A DNA stretch of 64,000 bases from the NCBI RefSeq assembly GCF_002812125.1, contig NZ_NPDQ01000005.1:124001-188000 (forward strand). The letters are read 5' to 3'. The notes under the pieces were generated by a model, which searched no databases, was not told the DNA's origin, and was given only the letters and a program-made list of their open reading frames with translations. Of the stretch, positions 18,608 to 25,761 are shown piece after piece (within the stretch, counting starts at the first letter, position 1; each line of letters begins with the position of its first letter). The position numbers and the translations under genes are program-made. This DNA comes from Leptospira brenneri (GTDB taxonomy: Bacteria > Spirochaetota > Leptospiria > Leptospirales > Leptospiraceae).

Positions 18608-20284
18608 ATGTCCAAACAGATTTATTCCGCTTGGTTAGATTGGCCAGTTGGTGGAGAAATTTTTGCAAATATATATGCGACCGATTGGGAAAACGAATAC
18701 GCTGATTTAGCTGAAGTTTCCGATTTAGAAGATTTAAGAGAATCCATCTTAGATCAGTTTAATGAATTAACAGAAAGATTCGATAGACTTGCTCATGGTG
18801 AAGCACCTTCTCAAGATTCGAGAAATGGTCATAGAAAATATCTATGGGAATTTTTCGAATTAATTTCAACCGATCAAATCGATGGATACAAACAGCAAAT
18901 GCAATTTTTTTCCAATGCTCTTGGAGAAAAAATCAATGGCTTAGATTCAGACAGTTCAACGGGCATTGTTATTTCAAATGCAAATCCAGTAAGACCTCGT
19001 ATCGTACAAAATAAACCTAAATGGGAAGATGTTCAACTAAAACCCGATAACTTTCCACCTTCTAGCCATACACATACAAAAGCTGAAATCATCGACTTAG
19101 GAGAATCAGGCGGTGGTGCTTCAACATGGGATGAACTTTCTGGAAAGCCTACTTCATTTCCTCCAAGTGCTCACGGTCACGATTGGGGCGAAGTCTCTGG
19201 AAAGCCTGCTTCATTTCCTCCAAGTGCTCACGGTCACGATTGGGGCGAAGTCTCTGGAAAGCCTGCTTCATTTCCTCCAAGTGCTCACGGTCACGATTGG
19301 GGCGAAGTCTCTGGAAAGCCTACTTCGTTTCCTCCAAGTGCTCACGGTCATTCGCAATCTGAAATATCTGGATTGGAAACTAAACTTACGGATCTTCAAA
19401 ACCAAATTGAAACATTATCGGGAGGTGGATCATTATTCGATGCAATTAAATTTTTTGCCGGTTGGTTCTCCGATCAATGGGTAACAAGAATAAATCCAGT
19501 AGATAACAATTGGAATTCCATTTGTTGGTCTCAAGAGCTTGGGATCTTCGTTGCTGTTGCAATATCTGGTGCGGGCAATCGAGTAATGACATCGCATGAT
19601 GGCATTAACTGGACAATCAGAACAAGTCCAGCAGATAACAATTGGAATTCAGTTTGTTGGTCTTCAGCATTAGGTATATTCGTTGCTGTTGCAACTACTG
19701 GAACAGGAAACAGAATAATGACCTCACCTGATGGCATTAACTGGACCATTAGAACAAGTCCAGCAGATAACCAATGGTATTCGGTTTGCTGGTCTTCGGA
19801 ATTAGGTATCTTCGTTGCTGTTGCAATTTCTGGTGCGGGCAATCGAGTAATGACATCGCCTGATGGCATTAACTGGACAATCAGAACAAGTCCAGTAGAC
19901 AACTATTGGGTTACAATTTGTTGGTCTTCGGAATTAGGCATCTTTGTGGCTATTTCATCAACTGGAACTAATGACCGAATTATGACATCGCTTGATGGCA
20001 TTAACTGGACAATCAGAACAAGTCCAGCAGATAACAATTGGAATTCAGTTTGTTGGGCTTCGGAACTAGGTATCTTTGTTGCCGTTGCAGCTAGTGGAAC
20101 AGGAAACAGAATTATGACATCACCTGATGGCATTAACTGGACAATCAGAACAAGTCCAGCCGATAACAGTTGGTATTCGGTTTGCTGGTCTTCGGAATTA
20201 GGAATTTTTGTTGCCGTTGCGATCTCCGGTACTGGCAACCGATTAATGACCACAAGAACGGGTCTAGGAAAAGGTCACTTGTGA
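18608..20284 (+). CDS. Spike / receptor-binding protein with HxH and propeller-like repeats
   Basis: 558 residues. An N-terminal 150 residues probably attach to the virion. Next come five HxH motifs (SSHTHT, then four SAHGH) in a 19-residue repeat SGKPASFPPSAHGHDWGEV. A short coiled coil (LETKLTDLQNQIETL) follows, then six 44-residue repeats with core VCWSSELGIFVAVAISGTGNR and DGINWTI. In T4 gp37, HxH motifs hold iron ions along a trimeric needle. Six such blades would close a six-bladed propeller, a typical binding head. The protein should recognise the host surface. Confidence 0.75.
   Translation: MSKQIYSAWLDWPVGGEIFANIYATDWENEYADLAEVSDLEDLRESILDQFNELTERFDRLAHGEAPSQDSRNGHRKYLWEFFELISTDQIDGYKQQMQFFSNALGEKINGLDSDSSTGIVISNANPVRPRIVQNKPKWEDVQLKPDNFPPSSHTHTKAEIIDLGESGGGASTWDELSGKPTSFPPSAHGHDWGEVSGKPASFPPSAHGHDWGEVSGKPASFPPSAHGHDWGEVSGKPTSFPPSAHGHSQSEISGLETKLTDLQNQIETLSGGGSLFDAIKFFAGWFSDQWVTRINPVDNNWNSICWSQELGIFVAVAISGAGNRVMTSHDGINWTIRTSPADNNWNSVCWSSALGIFVAVATTGTGNRIMTSPDGINWTIRTSPADNQWYSVCWSSELGIFVAVAISGAGNRVMTSPDGINWTIRTSPVDNYWVTICWSSELGIFVAISSTGTNDRIMTSLDGINWTIRTSPADNNWNSVCWASELGIFVAVAASGTGNRIMTSPDGINWTIRTSPADNSWYSVCWSSELGIFVAVAISGTGNRLMTTRTGLGKGHL
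19139..19350 (+). repeat. 57-bp tandem repeat in the spike gene
   Basis: Three full units and most of a fourth start at 19139, 19196, 19253 and 19310. They are nearly identical at DNA level, which suggests recent duplication or slippage. Each unit encodes one HxH motif. Confidence 0.9.
19487..20260 (+). repeat. 132-bp repeat, six units, in the spike gene
   Basis: Units start at 19487, 19619, 19751, 19883, 20015 and 20147. They are strongly similar in DNA and protein and differ mostly in the residues after RTSPADN and in the loop between AVA and NR. Confidence 0.9.
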
Positions 20285-20625
20285 TGGAAATCGGATTTCA
20301 AGAGTTAGTTGGTGCTGTAACAGGATTTTCTATTTACTATGTGAACTCACAAGTAAATCAAAAGCTCTCAAAATTCAAAGAAGAGCTAAACGAAAAAATT
20401 CAATCAAACACTGATAAAATAACGGAAGTGAAATCAGAACATGACCGCAACAATGATAAGGTCATGTCTGAACTTTCCAACCTAAATAGAAATTTAGAAA
20501 AGACTGAAACTGCTATGAGAAGTTTCTCCGATGAGTCTTCAGCTACAAGAGATTTAGTTTTAAAAATTTATGAACAAATAATGGGGCTTGGTAAAAAGAC
20601 AAGCAACAAAGGAAAAAGGCAATGA
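20284..20625 (+). CDS. Membrane-anchored coiled-coil protein
   Basis: 113 residues. The N-terminal hydrophobic segment (ELVGAVTGFSIYYV) is followed by a long coiled coil (KLSKFKEELNEKIQ onward to about 85) and a basic tail. The start ATG overlaps the last base of the spike stop (TGATG), so it is coupled to the spike. It could be a virion, holin-like or assembly protein. Confidence 0.5.
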   Translation: MEIGFQELVGAVTGFSIYYVNSQVNQKLSKFKEELNEKIQSNTDKITEVKSEHDRNNDKVMSELSNLNRNLEKTETAMRSFSDESSATRDLVLKIYEQIMGLGKKTSNKGKRQ

Positions 20626-21131
20626 GTAACGTAAACTATTATCCCGATCGATTTCTAGAAACCATGCCAACGGAATCTTTGATTCCTGGATGGGATGTTC
20701 CATGGATACCAAAAAGCAATAACAGCTCCCCTCGCTATGCTTTAGATTATTCACTAAGCGGTGTAACACAACCTATTGGATTTGATATTGATACATTCAA
20801 TTATTTAAGTAAATTCAAAGGTTTCAAACACAATGCAGAATTGAAAAGAATCTCTTTCGTTGTACCGAAAGAAACGGTCTTTCGTAAGTCTATTGCATCG
20901 ACTCTTTTTTCTACAGATCAGGACATCCAAAAATTTAGGGAAGTAATCTTAGCGAAACATCCTTCCTTAAACCAATTGAAAGAGTATGTATTCGAAGAAG
21001 GTGGTTTAGTAGATCCAATTCGAACCATTGCAGACGCAACAGGTACCAAGAAAGAAGAAGTTAAAGATGGTTTAAAATATGGAACCTTTGCAGCTATCGG
21101 CGTTGGCCTTTTTCTTTTGTTTAGAAAGTAA
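20622..21131 (+). CDS. Virion protein with C-terminal membrane anchor
   Basis: 169 residues. Soluble N-terminal part with no known motif, then one hydrophobic segment at the very end (YGTFAAIGVGLFLLFRK) with a positive tip. The start overlaps the previous stop (ATGA). Same end design as the proteins at 14825 and 21614. Confidence 0.5.
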   Translation: MSNVNYYPDRFLETMPTESLIPGWDVPWIPKSNNSSPRYALDYSLSGVTQPIGFDIDTFNYLSKFKGFKHNAELKRISFVVPKETVFRKSIASTLFSTDQDIQKFREVILAKHPSLNQLKEYVFEEGGLVDPIRTIADATGTKKEEVKDGLKYGTFAAIGVGLFLLFRK

Positions 21132-21617
21132 ATGTCTTCTGAAGTAACACAGGCAAACAATTCAATTGATCTAGTTACTTCTAGACTCCAAACTTTTTGG
21201 AAAGATTTAAAGAAGACAATTCCGGAAGCGGAACTTTTCGAAACCAAAAGATCAAATGAAAGACAAACCTATCTTTATTCTTTGGGAAGAACGAGATCCG
21301 GAGAGATAGTAACTTATGCAACTGCTGGTAACTCTCCACATAATCATGGTTTAGCTTTTGATATTAAGAATATAAATTTTTCAAACAGGGAAAAAGACAT
21401 CAGAGACCTATTGAGTAAAAACTCAGATATAGCATGGGGAATGGACTTTTGGAGAATCGACACAAAGAACAAGAAGAAAGTTAAGTTTCCAGATCCTGCA
21501 CATTTTCAAATCAAGAATTGGAAAAGTTTAGTTCCGGGATTAAATAGCAAGATAGTCTTCCCTCTAGTCGCAATCATTGGTATTTCAATTTATAGTTTAA
21601 GAGGTAAGCGAAAATGA
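21132..21617 (+). CDS. M15-type peptidoglycan endopeptidase with C-terminal membrane anchor
   Basis: 161 residues. Zinc-site motifs of the M15/VanY family: SPHNHGLAFDIKN (His and Asp ligands) and FPDPAHFQI (His ligand with the preceding Asp), plus FETKRSNERQTYLYSLGRT. Family members cut peptide bonds in peptidoglycan. The C-terminus has one hydrophobic helix (IVFPLVAIIGISIYSL) ending GKRK, so the enzyme appears tethered to a membrane, either the virion membrane for entry or the inner membrane for lysis. It starts directly at the previous stop. Confidence 0.75.
   Translation: MSSEVTQANNSIDLVTSRLQTFWKDLKKTIPEAELFETKRSNERQTYLYSLGRTRSGEIVTYATAGNSPHNHGLAFDIKNINFSNREKDIRDLLSKNSDIAWGMDFWRIDTKNKKKVKFPDPAHFQIKNWKSLVPGLNSKIVFPLVAIIGISIYSLRGKRK
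21603..21613 (+). promoter_or_regulatory. AAGCGAAA start-site motif, copy 5
   Basis: GGTAAGCGAAA ends at the ATG at 21614 and also encodes the GKRK tail of the upstream endopeptidase. Confidence 0.45.
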
Positions 21618-21961
21618 AAGGTCGAGTTTATGTTTATGTACCAACAAACAAAAAGTACAACTACCCAACGGTAGAAGGACTATTGTATAACACTCAAGAG
21701 AAAAGATTTTCTTTTCTTTCGGAAATTGACTCAAGCGGAAAAGCAATTGGGGAAACAGTGGGAAAAGCTATTCGGGATTTTCAAACAAAGAATCCAGGAG
21801 TAGGAATCATTAAAGTTGAAACCAAACCAATTTCAACCACTACCACAACACAAAATCCACCAAAAACAAATGTGACCACAACTCAAACGAACACAAAGGA
21901 GAAATCCGGATCTAATGTTCTTTTAGTTATAGCAGCGATTGCAGCCGGATTTTTCTTCTAG
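21614..21961 (+). CDS. Small protein with Thr-rich linker and C-terminal membrane anchor
   Basis: 115 residues. A beta-like N-terminal domain (GRVYVYVPTNKKYNYPTVEGL) is followed by a threonine-rich linker (about 75-97) and a terminal hydrophobic segment (NVLLVIAAIAAGFFF). Starts at an AAGCGAAA motif and overlaps the upstream stop. Likely virion-membrane protein by design and position. Confidence 0.5.
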   Translation: MKGRVYVYVPTNKKYNYPTVEGLLYNTQEKRFSFLSEIDSSGKAIGETVGKAIRDFQTKNPGVGIIKVETKPISTTTTTQNPPKTNVTTTQTNTKEKSGSNVLLVIAAIAAGFFF

Positions 21962-21968
21962 TTAAAAA

Positions 21969-22646
21969 ATGGATTCTTATACCGATCATCTTTTAACTAG
22001 AACGGATTATCTTTCTCAAAGAGATAATATAAATCCTTACTTCATCGAGGACGAGAAAGTTTTTGATAAGAAAGGAAAGTATCTCTTTGATTTGGATGAT
22101 TTTGAAAAATACGAACACTTGCTCTATGATCGAGTGACAAAGTGTTTTATTTCTACTGGTTCAATGTTCTGCGGTTTCTTACATGAAAGAGGAATTATCA
22201 AAACCATTGTCGATGAGGTGGCCTATGAACTTACTTTAGACAAGGTAATGAAGAAAGGTGAAACTCGATATCACTGGGAAGCACACAAAAGATTGATGAA
22301 CGAAGTGATTTTGAAGGATTCCGATTTTACTTTTGATTATGAAAAATCTACTCTTTCAGGAATTCAAAAGATTATGAAGGGGGGAGATCCTCTGATGATT
22401 TCTTTATTCATAAAACCTTGGTATCCATCGGGTAAAGGACATCTAACATTTGGAAGTGGGTTTAGAGAAGATTCAAATGGAAAGATCGTTGGTGTAAATT
22501 TAAAAGATCCATTCGGGAAACTTTTAACCAATTACAAGGACCATGACGGAGACAATTCGTTTATTCCCATTGCGGAATTTAAGAAAGCTATTAATGGTCC
22601 ATCGAAGTCACCTTGTCACATTGGATTTTTAAAGGAAAAAAAATGA
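21969..22646 (+). CDS. Papain-like (C39-type) cysteine peptidase candidate
   Basis: 225 residues. A Cys in the segment VTKCFISTGSMFCGFL, His in GKGHLTFGSGF and Asp in GVNLKDPFGKLL match the Cys-His-Asp order of C39-like peptidases. These act in proteolytic maturation or, in phages, wall degradation. Which of the two Cys (about 59 or 68) would be the nucleophile is unclear. The 3' end overlaps the next gene. Confidence 0.45.
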   Translation: MDSYTDHLLTRTDYLSQRDNINPYFIEDEKVFDKKGKYLFDLDDFEKYEHLLYDRVTKCFISTGSMFCGFLHERGIIKTIVDEVAYELTLDKVMKKGETRYHWEAHKRLMNEVILKDSDFTFDYEKSTLSGIQKIMKGGDPLMISLFIKPWYPSGKGHLTFGSGFREDSNGKIVGVNLKDPFGKLLTNYKDHDGDNSFIPIAEFKKAINGPSKSPCHIGFLKEKK

Positions 22647-22912
22647 AAAGCGAAAACAAAATTTTAAACTTCTTACACAGGTTCGGTATTGCTATTTTCT
22701 TTTTAGGATTTATTGCCGATGCCGTTCTTCAGTATTTCGAACGTGCTCCGGAGGTGAAACTTCTCGGAGAGAATTCCTTTCCGGCGTTTTGGTCTTTGTC
22801 TGTTTTGGGGATCTTCTTTATTGCTTCTCCAATTTATCCGAATGTCTGGGAAAAGTGGCGTAACCGGAATTCATTTAGTACGTGGCCACAACTAAAGAGG
22901 AAAAAGAAATGA
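22643..22912 (+). CDS. Holin-like small membrane protein
   Basis: 89 residues with two membrane helices (IAIFFLGFIADAVLQYF and LSVLGIFFIASPIY) and a basic tail (KRKKK). AAAGGAAAAAAA precedes the ATG, which overlaps the previous stop. Size, two helices and position before the spanin-like gene suggest a holin. No sequence family was recognised. Confidence 0.5.
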   Translation: MKSENKILNFLHRFGIAIFFLGFIADAVLQYFERAPEVKLLGENSFPAFWSLSVLGIFFIASPIYPNVWEKWRNRNSFSTWPQLKRKKK

Positions 22913-23289
22913 AAGTTTTACTATTAGTCTTCATTTTTCTTTTTGGTTGTACTAGCGTACCTCAAAATCCCTCTTCTAAGCCGCTTACAGGCCTTCTACG
23001 AAGCTCTGCAAAGGAAAAGAAGGATCTAGGGGACAATAAGACTTCGGAGCTGCTAGAAGCGGCAGCCGACACTATTGATAGTTCTGATGAGAATGCAAGG
23101 ATTGCAATTGCAAACCAGGCAAGTACAACTAAAGAAAATTCGGATCTTCAAAGGGAAGCGGGTTTTACTGATGGATTGAAAGCATTGAGAAACTGGTCTA
23201 TCATTGCACTTTCTTTAATTGTTCTAATCCTCGGATTGTATGCTTATATAAAAGGCAAAATTAAAATACCTTCTTTACCTTTACCGTAA
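22909..23289 (+). CDS. u-spanin-like lipoprotein
   Basis: 126 residues. An N-terminal lipoprotein signal (MKVLLLVFIFLFGC, Cys14) and a C-terminal membrane helix (WSIIALSLIVLILGLYAYI) flank a polar helical middle. This is the layout of unimolecular spanins, which link outer and inner membranes and fuse them at the end of lysis. The start overlaps the holin-like stop (ATGA). Confidence 0.6.
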   Translation: MKVLLLVFIFLFGCTSVPQNPSSKPLTGLLRSSAKEKKDLGDNKTSELLEAAADTIDSSDENARIAIANQASTTKENSDLQREAGFTDGLKALRNWSIIALSLIVLILGLYAYIKGKIKIPSLPLP

Positions 23290-23292
23290 ATC

Positions 23293-23595
23293 CTATTCGT
23301 CTCCGGAGACAGAACTCCGGAGAGTCTCCGCACTTAAATTCAATTTTAAAATTTCTTCTATATATTCTATTTCTTTCCAATCGAACGAGCTTTGTTCTTT
23401 CTTTTCTTTTAGAAACTTCAATCGCCTATCATACGTATATTTGTAATCACTCGTCTTGTGAAGAATAGATCCTAAGACATCCGAGTGAGTCGGATTGAAT
23501 CCATTCTGATTAATAAATTCTTTTCTGTACTCTTCCCATGATAAAATCAAATTATGTTCGCTTAAGCGTGCTTGTATCTTGATAGAATTTCTCAT
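23293..23595 (-). CDS. Candidate regulator, only leftward gene of the element core
   Basis: 100 residues, helical and charged, containing SEHNLILSWEEYRKEFI and THSDVLGSILHKTSDYKYTYDRRL. No clear helix-turn-helix family. It faces away from the gene at 23751 across a 155-base region with three 22-bp repeats. That arrangement is typical of a lysogeny or copy-control switch, so a repressor role is inferred from position. A perfect 9-bp hairpin (23300-23323) lies in its 3' end, where it meets the lysis genes. Confidence 0.5.
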   Translation of the reverse strand: MRNSIKIQARLSEHNLILSWEEYRKEFINQNGFNPTHSDVLGSILHKTSDYKYTYDRRLKFLKEKKEQSSFDWKEIEYIEEILKLNLSAETLRSSVSGDE

Positions 23596-23649
23596 AGCAC
23601 TTTCTTAATACTTACTTTTCTCTTGACAAGCTTTATAAAAATCGTTCAT

Positions 23650-23715
23650 TCACTTAATATGTACTTTGTGGTCACTTGGTTTTTACTTGGTAATCACTTA
23701 GTTTTCACAAAGATA
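23650..23715. repeat. Three 22-bp direct repeats (operator or iteron-like)
   Basis: Units begin at 23650, 23672 and 23694, each with TCACTT, and adjacent units match at about 15 of 22 positions. The strongest pair is TCACTTGGTTTTTAC and TCACTTAGTTTTCAC. Exact 22-bp spacing places the sites on one face of the DNA helix. TTGACA lies upstream at 23623, without a convincing -10. Confidence 0.65.
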
Positions 23716-23726
23716 CAACAAAAAAC

Positions 23727-23736
23727 TAAGCGAAAA
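23727..23736 (+). promoter_or_regulatory. AAGCGAAA motif, distant copy
   Basis: CTAAGCGAAAAGGTAG lies about 14 bases before the ATG at 23751, further away than in the virion genes. Here AAAAGG may serve as ribosome binding site. Confidence 0.35.
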
Positions 23737-23750
23737 GGTAGAAAACTTGT

Positions 23751-24488
23751 ATGATTGATTCAAACGATGCGTTCCGCAAAATGAAAACTCTTTATGGAAA
23801 GCGTAAAAACGACTTTCCTGATGCAGAGTATTCTCTCGAATTATTCACAGAAAAAGCAAAAGTTGTATTGAAAGGTGAAGATATACCAACTTCATTTGAA
23901 GTAATCAATACAAATCTAGAAAATCCTCATTTTATAAACTATGAACTGAAGAAAGATGGAAACGTAATAGGCTCCGGAAAATTGAAAGAGTTTAATTCTT
24001 ACGAAAAGAAACAAGAAGAAGCCGCAACTTCACAGCTTTCAACTAGTCCTCTTGATATTATGAAAGCAACTTTCGAAATGAATCGTATTTATTCTGATGA
24101 CTTAGAAAGAGTGACTAAAAAGTATTCTGATAAGTTTGCTTTGTATGACAAAGAAGTTGAAGAAAGAATCAACAAACAAAAAGAGAATCTAAACGAAAAA
24201 CTAGATTCTATTGAGTATGCAAATAAACGTAGAATGGAAATTAAAGAGGAAGAATTTTCATTGGAAAGGAAAAAGTGGGAATTAGAAAAAGAACAAATTC
24301 TCGCTCGTAAGAGAATTAGAGAAGATCGATTTCGATTTTCAGACGTTTTCGGTAAAGTTGCAGAAGGTGCAATGGAAGCCTTGTCCGCCGATCCGGAAAG
24401 ATCAGTAAACCTTTTGGTTACTGGTGTAAAATTTTTGGGTAAGGCTTGGAGAGGTGAATCTTTTGAAACGGAGATCCCATCTTCATGA
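23751..24488 (+). CDS. Coiled-coil element protein
   Basis: 245 residues. The N-terminal 90 residues are beta-like. From about 105 to 195 there is a long charged coiled coil (KEEEFSLERKKWELEKEQIL). The C-terminal 45 residues form a small hydrophobic domain (VNLLVTGVKFLGKAW). It is the first gene rightward of the control region, coupled by ATGA to the next. Function unknown; a scaffold-like role is possible. Confidence 0.55.
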   Translation: MIDSNDAFRKMKTLYGKRKNDFPDAEYSLELFTEKAKVVLKGEDIPTSFEVINTNLENPHFINYELKKDGNVIGSGKLKEFNSYEKKQEEAATSQLSTSPLDIMKATFEMNRIYSDDLERVTKKYSDKFALYDKEVEERINKQKENLNEKLDSIEYANKRRMEIKEEEFSLERKKWELEKEQILARKRIREDRFRFSDVFGKVAEGAMEALSADPERSVNLLVTGVKFLGKAWRGESFETEIPSS

Positions 24489-24712
24489 AGAAGAAATTTC
24501 CTTTTGGTCGTATTGCACTTGCTATTTCTAAAGCAATACTCAAAGAAGGAACTCCTTTCATACTGAAGAAATTAGATCCGGATCTTAAAAGAGAAATAGA
24601 AAAGTTTGAATTGCATAGGGAACAATTGAAACGGCAAGAAAAGATTCGGAACAAATTATTCCCAAATGCAATTGAAGTAAAAGATTATACGGTATTAGAA
24701 AATGACAATTGA
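24485..24712 (+). CDS. Hypothetical small helical protein
   Basis: 75 residues, basic N-terminus (MKKKFPFGRIALAISKAIL) and amphipathic helix. It shares stop/start overlaps with both neighbours. No family recognised. Confidence 0.5.
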   Translation: MKKKFPFGRIALAISKAILKEGTPFILKKLDPDLKREIEKFELHREQLKRQEKIRNKLFPNAIEVKDYTVLENDN

Positions 24713-24860
24713 TGAAAAAATTTCTAAATTAGTTTTGGTAATGGATAAAGTAGAGAAATTTGTATCTGGAAAAATGCCAGGCTCGGCTATGTTTAATCCA
24801 GAATTAAAATTTATAAGGAATGAGATAAAAGAACTAAAGTCTGAATGCAACATTCCTTAG
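24702..24860 (+). CDS. Hypothetical small protein (52 residues)
   Basis: Begins MTIDEKISKLVLVMDKVEKF. It starts 11 bases before the previous stop and overlaps the next frame. Too short for a family call. Confidence 0.4.
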   Translation: MTIDEKISKLVLVMDKVEKFVSGKMPGSAMFNPELKFIRNEIKELKSECNIP

Positions 24861-25042
24861 TCAGTTCACCAAACAGAACTATGAAAGACAAGGTTATCGA
24901 GTTAAAATTAAAACTACAGAAACAACATGATGAGTTAAATGATTCCGAGTTGGATGACTCAATGTATGCTTTAATTAGACAAGGAATGATTGTAGAGTTT
25001 TTAAAAGAATTGGATAACTTGGTAAAGCCTAACGGAGTTTAA
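24845..25042 (+). CDS. Hypothetical small coiled-coil protein
   Basis: Up to 65 residues, with a charged helix (DKVIELKLKLQKQHDEL). The ATG at 24881 (MKDKVIEL) is an equally likely start since neither has a good ribosome binding site. It is the last gene before the tRNA. A hairpin with ATTTCGG/CCGAAAT arms follows at about 25047-25071. Confidence 0.45.
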   Translation: MQHSLVSSPNRTMKDKVIELKLKLQKQHDELNDSELDDSMYALIRQGMIVEFLKELDNLVKPNGV

Positions 25043-25097
25043 TAGACTATTTCGGTCTACCCTTCCCGAAATAACAAAGAAGGCAGTCTTTGAAATG

Positions 25098-25171
25098 AGC
25101 GTCTTGACAGAATGGTTATGTGAGGATCTGCAAAATCCTAAATATCGGTTCAATTCCGATAGACGCTTCCA
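25098..25171 (+). tRNA. tRNA-Cys (anticodon GCA)
   Basis: The cloverleaf folds by eye. Acceptor AGCGTCT pairs with AGACGCT. The D arm ACA/TGT has a GG-containing loop. Anticodon stem AGGAT/ATCCT has loop CTGCAAA. The variable loop has four bases. T stem ATCGG/CCGAT has loop TTCAATT. Discriminator T and encoded CCA complete 74 bases. U73 and GCA are the main cysteine identity elements. It lies inside the element, two bases from the stop of the opposing gene at 25173. Confidence 0.93.
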
Positions 25172-25172
25172 C

Positions 25173-25637
25173 CTAATCCAAAGGATGGCTCATAAACTCT
25201 TCCAGATAAGTATATTCGTCCCTGACTTTGATTTTGAGTTTTACTGATACGGATAATGATTCTTTTTCTTCCAATTTCTTTTTTATAAACTCAAGCTGTT
25301 TTCCTGAAATCGGAAATTCAACCATACTACTAGAATCATCTTTTACCTTTACTAGTTCAAAGACATTTGACTCAAATTTAAGAAGCGTTCCATAATTATT
25401 TCTATAAGTAATTTCGGCAGTAAGTATTTCAATATCTGCATAACTCATATTTGATATTGTCCAAAAGAAAACTAGAATATCATTTTCAGTTCTAAATCGA
25501 ATATTAGTCTTACCGAAAAAAATTCGACTTTTATCGAAAGGGAAAATTACTTTATCAATTTTCTTTAGAATTGTAGGAATCAATTTTAGTAACCACCCTA
25601 AACCTTGTTTTAATAAAAACAATTTATCGAGAATCAT
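25173..25637 (-). CDS. Hypothetical accessory protein
   Basis: 154 residues. A hydrophobic/amphipathic N-terminus (KLFLLKQGLGWLLKLIPTIL) is followed by a beta-rich domain (about 45-150) with alternating charged strands. The ATG at 25637 has AGAGG six bases upstream and was preferred to 25682. It points leftward, opposite to the phage operon, and could be a lysogenic-conversion or exclusion gene. No family recognised. Confidence 0.5.
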   Translation of the reverse strand: MILDKLFLLKQGLGWLLKLIPTILKKIDKVIFPFDKSRIFFGKTNIRFRTENDILVFFWTISNMSYADIEILTAEITYRNNYGTLLKFESNVFELVKVKDDSSSMVEFPISGKQLEFIKKKLEEKESLSVSVKLKIKVRDEYTYLEEFMSHPLD

Positions 25638-25697
25638 TTTAACCTCTTGACTTTTAAAACAGAACGTACAAGAAGTTATCAAAGATTAACCTCTTGA

Positions 25698-25731
25698 CCC
25701 TCGGACGGCAATCCGGGGGTTTCCTTTTTTT
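25698..25731 (+). terminator. Rho-independent terminator
   Basis: CCCTCGGA pairs with TCCGGGGG (one G-T pair) around a six-base loop, then a T-rich tract. It would stop rightward transcription coming through the tRNA region. Confidence 0.7.
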
Positions 25732-25761
25732 AAAATTAAACCACCTAGCGTCTACAGAAAA

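Noticed and set aside
19139..19350. Regular repeats that could suggest a CRISPR array
   Set aside because: The units are contiguous, have no spacers and encode an in-frame 19-residue protein repeat.
19531..20253. Long leftward open frames opposite the spike gene
   Set aside because: They are mirror frames produced by the 132-base repeats, with no ribosome binding site and no family resemblance.
25098..25200. tRNA-Cys 3' end as the element attachment site
   Set aside because: No copy of the 3' end was found near the integrase, and element-like genes continue to about 27030. CCACCTA-type words recur at 25170, 25741 and 25942 but are too short to argue from.
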